This document shows positions 44,210 through 53,190 of a stretch of 64,000 bases of DNA, piece after piece; positions within the stretch are counted from its first letter, which is position 1, and every line of letters begins with the position of its first letter. This DNA comes from UBA12202 sp002691725. Lineage in GTDB: Bacteria > Pseudomonadota > Alphaproteobacteria > Puniceispirillales > UBA1172. The notes below the pieces were generated by a model. That model saw only the letters and a list, made by a program, of their open reading frames with translations. It was not told the origin of the DNA and searched no databases. A program made the translations under genes and the position numbers. The stretch covers positions 1 to 64,000 of the forward strand of contig CBFIAU010000011.1 in NCBI GenBank assembly GCA_965660675.1, given 5' to 3'.

Positions 44210-44425
44210 TTAGGCACGGCTCCGTCGTCGTGATCGGCGACTTCTGCCTGTTGCTTCAGATTGGCGGTCATGTAATGTGTGAATAAGGTCTCTTTGCTCA
44301 TCCCATGTCAGACTGCGCCAAGACGCGATTTCTGCCCGTGAGCGATAACACCCAACACATAATCCACTGGCAGGATCAATTTGGCAAATACTAATACACG
44401 GAGAAGGTAATTGTTCCGTTTTCAT
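44210..44425 (-). CDS. DUF1289 domain-containing protein
   Basis: A 71-residue protein with the DUF1289 cysteine pattern C10, C14, C23, C26 (SPCISICQID, GLCVGCYRS) followed by EIASWRSLTWDEQ. The cysteines probably bind zinc or an iron-sulfur cluster. The C-terminus is arginine-rich. Function unknown. Same strand as, and 21 bases ahead of, the homocysteine methyltransferase gene. Confidence 0.9.
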   Translation of the reverse strand: MKTEQLPSPCISICQIDPASGLCVGCYRSRAEIASWRSLTWDEQRDLIHTLHDRQSEATGRSRRSRRRSRA

Positions 44426-44496
44426 GCCACACCCAATCCCTGTTAGGAGCGTTATAGATTAATATTCAGTCGCAATTGGTAGATTTAGCCAAGACG

Positions 44497-45015
44497 TTAA
44501 GCTGCATCTACCGCATCAACAGCATTTGATACGGCAAGCGCAAGATTGTCAATCATTTCTGGAATAGGGGCAGATCGACCTGCTACCACAACATGATCAT
44601 CACGGCAGACATGCGCATCATGATCAGGCGCGATATCACCAACCAGATTAAGCGAGGATGCTAACTCAACACCGCCACCTATCAGCAAAGACGGAGCTTT
44701 CTCACGCAGGAAGGCAGAAACAATGCGCTTGGCATGGCTATCCGATAATAGCGCTTTAATGTGCTGATCACCGTCAGGGATAATCATGATATCATAATCA
44801 ACAGCTACAGTTTCCCGCCATACACCGTCAACCGGATAAGACAAACCCCATTGCTTACCTGCCCAGCCATTAATCAATCCATTTTCTTTTGAAACCATCT
44901 TTGCCTTAACGCCTGCTTCATTAAGCTGTTTTTGAAGATTAATCAAAATGCTCTCATCAAAACCATGTGTAACAAGTATAGCGGCAGTTTTTCCTGCCAA
45001 CGCCGAAAGCGACAT
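44497..45015 (-). CDS. DJ-1/PfpI-like protein lacking the nucleophilic cysteine
   Basis: A 172-residue Rossmann-like protein. The N-terminus KTAAILVTHGFDES and the segment DIMIIPDGDQ match the DJ-1/PfpI fold, and the pattern is close to the C-terminal domain of large clade-2 catalases. At the nucleophile elbow, where DJ-1 and PfpI enzymes have cysteine, the sequence reads LLIGGGVEL. It is therefore unlikely to be a peptidase, chaperone or glyoxalase of the usual type. Function not known. Confidence 0.75.
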   Translation of the reverse strand: MSLSALAGKTAAILVTHGFDESILINLQKQLNEAGVKAKMVSKENGLINGWAGKQWGLSYPVDGVWRETVAVDYDIMIIPDGDQHIKALLSDSHAKRIVSAFLREKAPSLLIGGGVELASSLNLVGDIAPDHDAHVCRDDHVVVAGRSAPIPEMIDNLALAVSNAVDAVDAA

Positions 45016-45176
45016 ACCATATCTCCATCAAATAATTGTAGCCCGGAGAGGAGAACTCACCTCAATCCTTCGGCTATCTGTGATAACATCTCTGATATAG
45101 GCTAGGCGATCCAAAATATCAATAGCCTGATCTTATGTTTGGGTTTTTAAATGATGATGCTGGCGGAGGAAAACTC

Positions 45177-45287
45177 ATGCTTTATGCGTTGAAAAATTAT
45201 GCCAGAGGATCAAGACTAAAAGAAAAAAGTAAATTAGATAATACTAATGCAACCGACCAACTTATATCCGGCAAGGCGGGTTTTTGA
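45177..45287 (+). CDS. candidate 36-residue upstream peptide
   Basis: ATG at 45177 is preceded by GGAGG with a seven-base spacing, the strongest ribosome binding site near here. It opens a 36-codon frame rich in lysine and asparagine (MLYALKNYARGSRLKEK at its start) that ends at TGA 45285-45287, 41 bases inside the lipoprotein frame. It is either a small peptide or a leader coupling translation to the lipoprotein gene, whose own ATG has no clear site. No homology is claimed. Confidence 0.35.
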   Translation: MLYALKNYARGSRLKEKSKLDNTNATDQLISGKAGF

Positions 45288-46050
45288 GTTTATCCTTGTA
45301 GTATTTTTACTCCTGTTGGTTGGCTGCGGGGGCGGAAACGGGACTCCTTTTTCCGCCCCACCTCCACCAGATGTGAGTATAGCTAATGTGACCCAGGCAA
45401 GTCAGCTTCAAGTTGATAATTTATTCGCCAAACTTAACGGCGATGGTGACCGCTGGGTCGCCATTATGGAAACCGACAGCCTCAAAATAAAACTGGATGG
45501 CGTAACCGATGATAGCGCGATTGGCGCGATTTTGCGAAAATTGCCTCCTATTTCCGAATACGCCACGGAGAGCATTACTAATCAATATTCGCGTTTTGGT
45601 TCTGTTTATTCGCATCTTACAAGTCAAGCTGATTTCCCTACCCGGCTTGTTGTCTGGGGGCATCAGGCAGCGTCCTTGCCCGATCATGATATTTCGTATG
45701 AGATGACGTCTCAATGGAACTGTGTGGCGTGTGATGGCGCCTTTGATACGCGCATAGGCAAGGCGACAGGCACCTTAAATCTGATCCTGGATAGCCAAGA
45801 GGCGACGCTCAATTTGGCTGGAGATGGATTGGCTTTATATGCCCCATTGCTGATAAATAATCATGTAGCGTTTCGCCCGAACGGAGACATGCAACTAATG
45901 CTTGATGATGTTAACCAGCAGCTAGACAGACAATTTGTTTCCGGCACTTTGTTTGGAGCCGATGCCAGCGAGGCTGGCTTGATGATCGGGCTGGAAACCG
46001 ACCAAGGTGCTTTATTTAGTATTATGGCTCTGGGGTCTGAGAGTGATTAA
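45247..46050 (+). CDS. lipoprotein, TbpB-like beta-barrel type
   Basis: Exported lipoprotein. The N-terminal hydrophobic segment ends in a lipobox LLLVGC with C27 the lipidated cysteine, followed by Gly/Pro/Ser residues. The rest is predicted beta-rich. The C-terminal FVSGTLFGADASEAGLMIG pattern and following DQGALFSIMALG strand resemble the lipocalin-like/transferrin-binding-protein-B barrel of Slam-dependent surface lipoproteins that are common in alphaproteobacteria. Two cysteines at NCVACDG might form a disulfide. Ligand unknown. The start has no clear binding site; see the overlapping upstream frame. Confidence 0.65.
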   Translation: MQPTNLYPARRVFEFILVVFLLLLVGCGGGNGTPFSAPPPPDVSIANVTQASQLQVDNLFAKLNGDGDRWVAIMETDSLKIKLDGVTDDSAIGAILRKLPPISEYATESITNQYSRFGSVYSHLTSQADFPTRLVVWGHQAASLPDHDISYEMTSQWNCVACDGAFDTRIGKATGTLNLILDSQEATLNLAGDGLALYAPLLINNHVAFRPNGDMQLMLDDVNQQLDRQFVSGTLFGADASEAGLMIGLETDQGALFSIMALGSESD

Positions 46051-46093
46051 CCTGCCTTTCCTTAATTCTCACATTTATAATAAAGGGGCGTGC

Positions 46094-47491
46094 TTATATC
46101 CCCAGTGAGCCATAGCTCAAGACCACCCGCTGAATGGCAATTTTCATGGCTGCCATACGCATATCTATGACGTCAGAATTGGTATTCCATTCCCTGCTAA
46201 TATCTTCATAGGCTTTTCGCATTGTGTCTTCTAATCCTGAGCGCACGAGGGTCAGTTCGGTTGATCCACTAAGAGCTTGCTCACGATAGCTATCAGGGAA
46301 TGGTTTGCCGGTTAGCATTTCAACGCCATTAATGATAGCACTAAAATGGTCATGGTTTTCTCGCCTTTGCATGCGGCCAAATCTGATATGACTTAAGTTT
46401 TTAATCCACTCAAAATAACTCACGGTCACGCCACCCGCATTGGCGTAAAGATCGGGGATAATCACAACACCCTTTTGATTAAGGATAGCATCAGCCTCTG
46501 CCGAGATTGGCCCGTTAGCCGCCTCAATAATCAATGGCGTTTTAATCTGGCTTGCATTGTCTTTTGTAATCACCAATTCCAGCGCCGCCGGTATCAAGAT
46601 ATCAGCATCTTCTTCGAGCATCTCAAGCCCGCTTTTAACATAGCCTTCATAGCCTTCAGCACTGCCATGTTCATTCTGATAATCTTTGAGCGCACGAATA
46701 TCGATCCCATCAGGATTAACGACACAGCCGCCACGTTCCAGAACATGAGTTATGATGGCGCCGTCTTCTTCGGACAAAAATAAGGCCGCGTGATAGCCAA
46801 CATTGCCTAAGCCCTGAACAATGATACGCTTATTTTTAAGCCCCGGTGCCAGACCAGTTTTCTCGACATCACCCGGATGATCAAAAAACGCTCGCAGCGC
46901 ATATTGGACACCGCGACCTGTCGCCTCAACACGGCCTTGAATCCCGCCCTTGCCGACAGGCTTGCCAGTCACACATGCCCAGGCATTAATCTCAATCGTA
47001 TTAAGCCGTCGATATTCATCTGCCATCCACGCCATTTCACGTTCACCAGTTCCCATATCGGGGGCTGGAACATTCTGGGACGGGCTAATCAGACCACGTT
47101 TTGCAAGCTCTTGGGTAAAGCGGCGGGTGATGCGTTCAAGTTCTTGTTCAGTCCAGTCACGCGGATTGATATAAAGCCCACCTTTCGAGCCACCAAACGG
47201 CACCTCAACCAAGGCACATTTGAATGTCATCAACATGGCCAGAGCTTCGACTTCTTCCAAAGATACATTAAGGCTGTATCTAATGCCGCCTTTTACCGGT
47301 TCAAAATGTTCACTATGGACAGATCGATAGCCCGTAAAGCTATGCACGGCGCCGCGCAACCTAACCCCAAAGCGAACAATATAAGACGAATTGGTTACTT
47401 TAATTTTTTCGGCCAAGCCCGGTGCCATAGGGACAAGGTTAGCGGCTCGATCATAAACGTCTTCTACTGACTTAAGAAAAACATTGCTCAT
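46094..47491 (-). CDS. Glu/Leu/Phe/Val dehydrogenase, probably glutamate dehydrogenase
   Basis: Hexameric amino-acid dehydrogenase that interconverts glutamate and 2-oxoglutarate plus ammonia. KGGIRYS, the catalytic-lysine region MTFKCALVEVPFGGSKGG, and VPAPDMGTGEREMAWMAD are present in the N-terminal half, and the nucleotide-binding GLGNVGYHAA in the C-terminal half. 465 residues and the wording match glutamate dehydrogenase; cofactor choice (NAD or NADP) is not decided. A likely role is catabolic use of glutamate. Confidence 0.92.
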   Translation of the reverse strand: MSNVFLKSVEDVYDRAANLVPMAPGLAEKIKVTNSSYIVRFGVRLRGAVHSFTGYRSVHSEHFEPVKGGIRYSLNVSLEEVEALAMLMTFKCALVEVPFGGSKGGLYINPRDWTEQELERITRRFTQELAKRGLISPSQNVPAPDMGTGEREMAWMADEYRRLNTIEINAWACVTGKPVGKGGIQGRVEATGRGVQYALRAFFDHPGDVEKTGLAPGLKNKRIIVQGLGNVGYHAALFLSEEDGAIITHVLERGGCVVNPDGIDIRALKDYQNEHGSAEGYEGYVKSGLEMLEEDADILIPAALELVITKDNASQIKTPLIIEAANGPISAEADAILNQKGVVIIPDLYANAGGVTVSYFEWIKNLSHIRFGRMQRRENHDHFSAIINGVEMLTGKPFPDSYREQALSGSTELTLVRSGLEDTMRKAYEDISREWNTNSDVIDMRMAAMKIAIQRVVLSYGSLGI

Positions 47492-47611
47492 CTCATGCTC
47501 CTTACCTTTTTATTTTCTGTTTTATATTTAACCATAACATAGATTACCCATTGTCTAATGAAAAAATGAGAGTAAGGTAAAAATATTAAAGGCTAAAAGA
47601 AGCATTTCACA

Positions 47612-48805
47612 ATGGCGTTTCGCGCACCCATCCGAATCGCTTCAGGCGGTAGCCCCAGCGGTAACACGCTTGGGATAATTTACGGCATAAACAGCGCTTC
47701 TATGGCTGTTCTCGGATCATTGATATCGTTAGTTGGGCTTAACGTGCTTAATGATAATACGGTTGCTTTATCTTTTGCACTGTTTCTATCGGCGCTAATC
47801 TCACTGCCTGTTGTCCTTTATACCGGAAGCCTGATTAATCTACTGACGCGAAAATATGTATTCACGATTGGCGTCTTCATTGCCATTTTCAGCAATCTCT
47901 TATTCATGTTTGATCTGTCGATCACTTTTGTTCTGGCCAATGCTTGCCGGATGGCAGGGGCGGGGTTGATGATGATGTGTATCTCCCTTTATACGATGGA
48001 CTTCATTCCCCGAAAACAACTGGCCAGCGCTGAAAGCCGAAAGTTTGTCTTTGCTGGAATATCATGGTTAATCTTTCCCTTTGTCGGCACATGGATGTGG
48101 GTCAATGTTGATCACCACACGCCATTTTTCCTATCCACCGGGCTGGTGTCTTTTTTAATTATGATCTTCTGGTGGCTGAGGATTTCGGAGGCAAAAAATA
48201 TTAAGCCGCCAAAATCTGGTAATTTGCATTTTATCAAAAACGTCAGGGCATATTTTGGCAATCCGCATATGCGCGTAGCCTATTTGATCGCGGTGGCACG
48301 GTCATCATCATGGGTCGTCTTCTTTACCTATGGCCCGATTTATTTGCGTGATGCAGGGGTCTCAACACAATGGATCGGATTATTTATGGGGGCGATCATG
48401 GCGGTGCTTATATTTTCCAGTCGGTTTGCCGCCTTTGCCCAATATTTCGGCATCCGCAAGACCATATTATTTAGCTTTTTAATGGCCGGGATTAGCATGA
48501 TCGCACTCGGTTTATTACCTGAGCCGACGATATGGGGGTTATTGTTATTACTCCTGGCCTCATTAGGCTTTGATATGCTGGATATTATCGGCAACCTGCC
48601 CTTTATGCGGATGGTGACACCAAAGGTTCGGGTTGAAATGACCAGTGTCTTTTCGACATGGCGAGAAATGTCTTTTGTGGTCACGCCAGGCGTATCAGCG
48701 TTAATTTTGATGGTCACCGATATCAGCGGCTTGTTTTTAGTCCTCGGAAGTGTCCTGGTATTTGCCGGTTTTTTAAGCCGTACTATGCCTATTCGGGTGG
48801 ATTAA
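47612..48805 (+). CDS. MFS transporter
   Basis: Twelve-helix membrane protein of the major facilitator superfamily by the spacing of hydrophobic segments over 397 residues, with two halves around a central cytoplasmic loop near RISEAKNIKPPKSGN (about 190-205). It keeps polar motifs at helix ends (GGSPSGNTLGI at the start) but not the classic drug-efflux signatures. Substrate unknown. It lies between the glutamate dehydrogenase gene (divergent) and the minus-strand catabolic run (convergent). Confidence 0.85.
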   Translation: MAFRAPIRIASGGSPSGNTLGIIYGINSASMAVLGSLISLVGLNVLNDNTVALSFALFLSALISLPVVLYTGSLINLLTRKYVFTIGVFIAIFSNLLFMFDLSITFVLANACRMAGAGLMMMCISLYTMDFIPRKQLASAESRKFVFAGISWLIFPFVGTWMWVNVDHHTPFFLSTGLVSFLIMIFWWLRISEAKNIKPPKSGNLHFIKNVRAYFGNPHMRVAYLIAVARSSSWVVFFTYGPIYLRDAGVSTQWIGLFMGAIMAVLIFSSRFAAFAQYFGIRKTILFSFLMAGISMIALGLLPEPTIWGLLLLLLASLGFDMLDIIGNLPFMRMVTPKVRVEMTSVFSTWREMSFVVTPGVSALILMVTDISGLFLVLGSVLVFAGFLSRTMPIRVD

Positions 48806-48817
48806 CTGCAGGCAAAT

Positions 48818-49759
48818 TTAACCTTGGGCAGTTTTAGCATCTGTCATGGTATCGGTTCGGGCGCCAGCCAGGGTGGCAATAATGCCGGCAACGACAATCA
48901 AAATGATGCCGTAAATGTCACGCATCCACAGATGTTGTTCCAAAAATATCCAAGCCGCTAATCCGGCAAAGATCAGGAAAGAATATTCATAGACATTGAT
49001 ATAAGTAGGATCACCGATCTGATAGGCGCGTGTCATAAACCACATGGCAACAGTCGAAAACATAGCCTGTAAAAGGATTATCCCAAACACAGACCACGTT
49101 AACACGCCCCAACCTGTCGTGATAAACGCTGTCATCTGGCCAACAGGTTCAACGGGATAAATAGAAAAGAAAAGTGAAGTGATAGCCCCACAAACACCTA
49201 AAAAGAAAAATCCTATTCCTGACAATAAAATTGGACTTTCCCTGTAACAATAGCGTTTTGTAATCATATTGCTCAACGCCAGCAAAGCGCCGCCACAAAT
49301 CGGCATAGTATTCATCCATGAAAACCCGGTGCCATTGGGATCAAGAATAATCAGCACGCCAAGCGAGCCTATGACGACAGCGCTGATCCGCCGCCAGCCA
49401 ATATGCTGACCAAAAAGCAGTCGTGAGAAAATAAGGACAAAGATCGGACATGTGAAAAGCCCAGCACCGGTTACTGCCATCGGCAAAAAAGACAAGGATG
49501 AAAAATAAATCAGCATGGCTGCCGAGAAACATAGATTGCGAATAATGATCGCCCACGGCCGATAGATCGTCCAATTGGTGCCCACTACCCAGCCGATAAC
49601 AAGGATCAGCGGGATGGCAAGAAGGCTTCGCAGAAAATGAAACTGGCCAACGCCGACATCATCTTCGAGGACAACCACAAGCGTATCATTAGGGCCAATG
49701 ATAAACATGGCAAAGAGAATATATAAGCCGCCCCAAATCTCGCCTGACCATGATTTCAT
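48818..49759 (-). CDS. EamA/DMT family transporter
   Basis: About ten membrane helices over 313 residues in two homologous EamA repeats (about 10-145 and 155-295). The first helix has SGEIWGGLYILFA; the repeat border is around NMITKRYCYRE. It is the last gene of the minus-strand run, three bases after the CoA-transferase gene, so it is probably the transport step for the same pathway. Direction and substrate are not known. Confidence 0.88.
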   Translation of the reverse strand: MKSWSGEIWGGLYILFAMFIIGPNDTLVVVLEDDVGVGQFHFLRSLLAIPLILVIGWVVGTNWTIYRPWAIIIRNLCFSAAMLIYFSSLSFLPMAVTGAGLFTCPIFVLIFSRLLFGQHIGWRRISAVVIGSLGVLIILDPNGTGFSWMNTMPICGGALLALSNMITKRYCYRESPILLSGIGFFFLGVCGAITSLFFSIYPVEPVGQMTAFITTGWGVLTWSVFGIILLQAMFSTVAMWFMTRAYQIGDPTYINVYEYSFLIFAGLAAWIFLEQHLWMRDIYGIILIVVAGIIATLAGARTDTMTDAKTAQG

Positions 49760-49762
49760 GTG

Positions 49763-50893
49763 CTACCCCTGACCAAATTCATGACGCACCATATCGGTAT
49801 GTTGACCCAGATCAGGCACATCAGTAGCAGCAAGGGTGTCGCCGTTTATGAGCGCCCCCGGCGTCATGATATCCATCTCACCAGCTGATGTGCGGATAGT
49901 CATTAGCCTGATTTGCGGATGCTTTGTCAGGTCTTCCATTGTGTTGAGGCGTCCAAAAGCGATATCCGCACCTGTCATTATCTCCGCCATCTCATCACGG
50001 CTATGTTTTGCAAAAACGCTATTGATCCGATCATCGAGCGCTTGGCGATTGGCAACGCGGTTAGTGTTGCCCATAAATTGATCCTCGCTAGCCATGTCAC
50101 TATTGCCAAGAACCTCAGCGCAGAAGCGCGCCCATTCGCGCTCATTTTGAATAGAAAATAAAATCATGCCGCCATCACCACAGCTATAAACCCCATAAGG
50201 CGCAATCGTTGGATGATGTAAACCTGGCCGTTTGATATCGCGGCCACCATGCTTGTATTGGATATAAGGGACGTTCATCCAGTCGGCAAGGGCATGAAAC
50301 AATGAGACTTCGATATGTCTGCCTTCGCCTGTTTTCGCACGCCCAATTAAGGCCTGAAGAATGGCTTGAAATGCCGTCATGCCAGCGCCAATATCACAGA
50401 CGGAGACACCAACCCGACCTGCTGCTTCTGCTGATCCCGTCAAATTAGCTAGCCCAACCTCAGCCTGCACCAACAAATCATAGGCTTTCATCTGGCTGAA
50501 TGGCCCGGTTTCGCCATAGCCGCTAATCGAGCATGTGATGAGGGACGGAAATTGCGCCCGTAATGTTTCCATATCTAGCCCTAACCGCGAGACTGCCCCC
50601 GGCATCAAGTTTTGAATAAAAATATCGGCCTGACTAAGCATTGCTTTAACCAATGCCAAATCATGCGCGTCTTTAAGGTTAAGCGCAACCGATTCTTTGC
50701 CGCGATTAAGCCACACAAAATAGGAACTCGACCCTTTGGCATCTTTATCATAGCCGCGGCCAAAATCACCTTCTGGACGCTCAATTTTGATTACTCTGGC
50801 ACCAGCATCAGCAAGTTTTCCTGATGCATAGGGCGCAGCAACCGCTTGCTCTATCGTTACAACTGTAATCCCACTCAAGTCACTGGCTGTCAT
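49763..50893 (-). CDS. CaiB/BaiF family CoA-transferase
   Basis: Type III CoA-transferase. The N-terminal VVTIEQAVAAPYASGKLADAGARVIKIE and the GYGETGPF motif are characteristic. D167 in VSVCDIGAG fits the position of the catalytic aspartate. The start at 50893 has GAAAGGG five bases upstream; a GTG six codons earlier is not used. 376 residues is typical. It would activate an organic acid of the pathway to its CoA thioester. Acceptor unknown. Confidence 0.9.
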   Translation of the reverse strand: MTASDLSGITVVTIEQAVAAPYASGKLADAGARVIKIERPEGDFGRGYDKDAKGSSSYFVWLNRGKESVALNLKDAHDLALVKAMLSQADIFIQNLMPGAVSRLGLDMETLRAQFPSLITCSISGYGETGPFSQMKAYDLLVQAEVGLANLTGSAEAAGRVGVSVCDIGAGMTAFQAILQALIGRAKTGEGRHIEVSLFHALADWMNVPYIQYKHGGRDIKRPGLHHPTIAPYGVYSCGDGGMILFSIQNEREWARFCAEVLGNSDMASEDQFMGNTNRVANRQALDDRINSVFAKHSRDEMAEIMTGADIAFGRLNTMEDLTKHPQIRLMTIRTSAGEMDIMTPGALINGDTLAATDVPDLGQHTDMVRHEFGQG

Positions 50894-50994
50894 CTTAACC
50901 CTTTCTGCCACAAAACTAATCGCAAAACATCCTATCTTATGCTGTGAGAGATAGCCAATATTTATAAAAACGGCTGTGTCAGCGAAAATGGAAG

Positions 50995-52068
50995 TTAATT
51001 ATTTTGCCCATTTATGACACCAATAACCGCATCAGTGACATCACGTGTTGTCGCCTTGCCACCAACATCCGGGGTTAAAATGCCTTCACCGCAAACCTGT
51101 TCTACGGCGGCCATGAGCATTTGTGCCGCCTTGGCTTGCCCTAAATGATCCAGCATCAATGCCGCTGTCCAAAACGTCGCCACCGGATTAGCAATGCCTT
51201 TGCCAGTAATATCAAAGGCTGATCCGTGAATAGGCTCAAACATAGATGGATAGCGGCCTTCGGGATCAATGTTGGCGGTTGGGGCAACGCCGATACTGCC
51301 AGCCAATGCCCCCGCTAAATCAGACAAGATATCAGCGTGTAAGTTGGTTGCGACAATCGTATCAAGGCTTTGCGGGTCAAGCGTCATCCGCACCGTCATC
51401 GCATCAACCAGCATCTTATCCCATGTGACATCAGGAAAATCGGCGGCGACTTCGGCAGCGATATCATCCCACATCACCATACCATGACGTTGAGCATTTG
51501 ATTTCGTCACAACAGTCAGCATCTTGCGGGGACGTGCCGCCGCCATTTGAAACGCATATTGCATAATGCGTCTGACGCCATTACGGGTAAACACCGATAC
51601 CTCTGTTGCGACTTCTTCCGCCAGCCCCTGATGAACACGGCCGCCACTTCCTGAATATTCCCCTTCGGAGTTCTCGCGGATGATCATCCAGTCCAGATCA
51701 CCTTGATCAACATCACGCAATGGTGATTTTATGCCCGCCAAGACACGAGTTGGACGAATATTAGCGTATTGATCAAAGCCTTGACATATCGGCAGACGTA
51801 ACCCCCATAAGGTAATATGATCAGGAACATCAGGTGCCCCAACCGCACCAAAGAATATCGCATCAAATGGCTTGAGCTGATCACGGCCATCTGTTGGCAT
51901 CATCTGGCCATGGCGTTTATAATAATCTGATCCCCAGTCAAAGGTCTTAACATTAAACGAAAATTGCCCATCACGACGGGCAACAGCCTCTAATACTTCT
52001 AGTCCAGCATCAATCACTTCGGGGCCGATTCCATCGGCAGGTATAGCAGCAATATGATATGTTTTCAT
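50995..52068 (-). CDS. tartrate / D-malate-type beta-decarboxylating dehydrogenase
   Basis: Isocitrate/isopropylmalate dehydrogenase-family enzyme. IPADGIGPEV at the N-terminus, the substrate-site segment IIRENSEGEYSG, and the metal and cofactor residues in NLHADILSDLAGAL and EPIHGSAFDI are seen. The length of 357 residues and the RENSEGEYSG wording are those of tartrate dehydrogenase/D-malate dehydrogenase (TtuC/DmlA) rather than LeuB. It should oxidise and decarboxylate a 2-hydroxy dicarboxylic acid with NAD. It follows the hydrolase gene by 25 bases. Confidence 0.88.
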   Translation of the reverse strand: MKTYHIAAIPADGIGPEVIDAGLEVLEAVARRDGQFSFNVKTFDWGSDYYKRHGQMMPTDGRDQLKPFDAIFFGAVGAPDVPDHITLWGLRLPICQGFDQYANIRPTRVLAGIKSPLRDVDQGDLDWMIIRENSEGEYSGSGGRVHQGLAEEVATEVSVFTRNGVRRIMQYAFQMAAARPRKMLTVVTKSNAQRHGMVMWDDIAAEVAADFPDVTWDKMLVDAMTVRMTLDPQSLDTIVATNLHADILSDLAGALAGSIGVAPTANIDPEGRYPSMFEPIHGSAFDITGKGIANPVATFWTAALMLDHLGQAKAAQMLMAAVEQVCGEGILTPDVGGKATTRDVTDAVIGVINGQNN

Positions 52069-52093
52069 TGTTCTTTCCTAATTTTCTTGTTGT

Positions 52094-52912
52094 CTAAAGA
52101 TGATCAATAAATTGAATAATATGGTCAGCAACTCTGTCACCAGCCTCTAGTAATAAAGAATGTTTCAGTTCTGGCAAGATCACTAATTCAGAATTGGGAA
52201 TGGCGGTCGCGATTCGCTGATTAAGGCGGGGGTTACAGCCGCCATCATTTTCCCCGGTCAAGACCAATGATGGCACCGCTATCTCCGCCAGCCATGGTGC
52301 TATTTCTGTTCCAGCATAAATCCGAAATACATTGAGAAAGATATCAGGGTCAGTGGCTATCACCTGTTTCAGCCGTGCTTGCACAACATCAGAATGAGCC
52401 GCTATAAACGCATCCGAAAACCAGCGATCAGATAATGTTTCCAGCACTTGCGGTATGCCTTTTTCTTCCATCGCTTTGACAACTGCCCAGACATTTTGGC
52501 TATCTTGCTCTGTCCGAAACGCCGCCGTTGATAACAGCCCTAGCGATAACACCCTGTCCGGATAAGCCCGCGCATAGGCAGGGCCAATCATGCCGCCAAG
52601 GGAATGCCCGGCAACATGCATCGCATTAATTCCAGCGGCAATGCGTACGGCCTCAAGATCAAGCACCAGATGATCAAGATCAAACACCCCATCACCAGCA
52701 GGTGAGTCGCCATGGCCGCGCAAATCATATGTGATGACGGTAAATCGCGCCGTCAGTATCGGCATTAATTTCGCCCAAGCGTTGCGTGCCGCACCAATGC
52801 CGTGGATGAGCAATAGCGGCTCTCCTGAACCGGCCTCTGACCACGCGCAAGATACAGCCGCCAGCTTCGCTGGTTTAGATGACTGGCTAGTTATCACTAT
52901 GATTTCTTTCAT
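52094..52912 (-). CDS. alpha/beta hydrolase
   Basis: A 272-residue alpha/beta-fold hydrolase. The oxyanion HGIG is at about 37-40, the nucleophile S104 is in AGHSLGG (101-107), an acid is in LTGENDGGCNP and the histidine in ELKHSLL. It resembles 3-oxoadipate enol-lactonase and C-C hydrolase relatives, suggesting ring-opening or ester cleavage in the pathway, but substrate cannot be read from sequence. Confidence 0.88.
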   Translation of the reverse strand: MKEIIVITSQSSKPAKLAAVSCAWSEAGSGEPLLLIHGIGAARNAWAKLMPILTARFTVITYDLRGHGDSPAGDGVFDLDHLVLDLEAVRIAAGINAMHVAGHSLGGMIGPAYARAYPDRVLSLGLLSTAAFRTEQDSQNVWAVVKAMEEKGIPQVLETLSDRWFSDAFIAAHSDVVQARLKQVIATDPDIFLNVFRIYAGTEIAPWLAEIAVPSLVLTGENDGGCNPRLNQRIATAIPNSELVILPELKHSLLLEAGDRVADHIIQFIDHL

Positions 52913-52985
52913 TGATCCCTGCTGTTATGCCCTATCATTATCCCCTATCAGGGCTTAATTTATGCTTTAATAGCTATCGGGGCAG

Positions 52986-53180
52986 TTAATCAGGCTGGCT
53001 ATCAGCAAAGGCGATGCCGGCCTTTCCCCAATCCTGCTTATCAACATCAACAAGCACAACGTCAACAACCTCAGGCTTGGCTCCAGTAGCGCGACAAAAG
53101 CCATCAGTAAGCTCTTTTATGATCGCGCGGCGTGTATCACGGTCGCGGCCTTTGAACATTTCGACACGAATAATAGGCAT
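52986..53180 (-). CDS. 4-oxalocrotonate tautomerase family protein
   Basis: A 64-residue tautomerase. After loss of Met the N-terminal residue is Pro, the catalytic base, followed by IIRVEMFKGRD. AGGGAG upstream fixes this start; the longer frame overlaps the monooxygenase gene and is not used. The family interconverts enol and keto acids in ring-cleavage pathways. It starts ten bases after the monooxygenase stop. Confidence 0.88.
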   Translation of the reverse strand: MPIIRVEMFKGRDRDTRRAIIKELTDGFCRATGAKPEVVDVVLVDVDKQDWGKAGIAFADSQPD

Positions 53181-53190
53181 TGATATCTCC

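Noticed and set aside
52929..52957. Inverted repeat GCCCT...AGGGC between the tautomerase and hydrolase genes
   Set aside because: Short arms, long loop and no T-run; also explained by a 12-bp CCCTATCA duplication.
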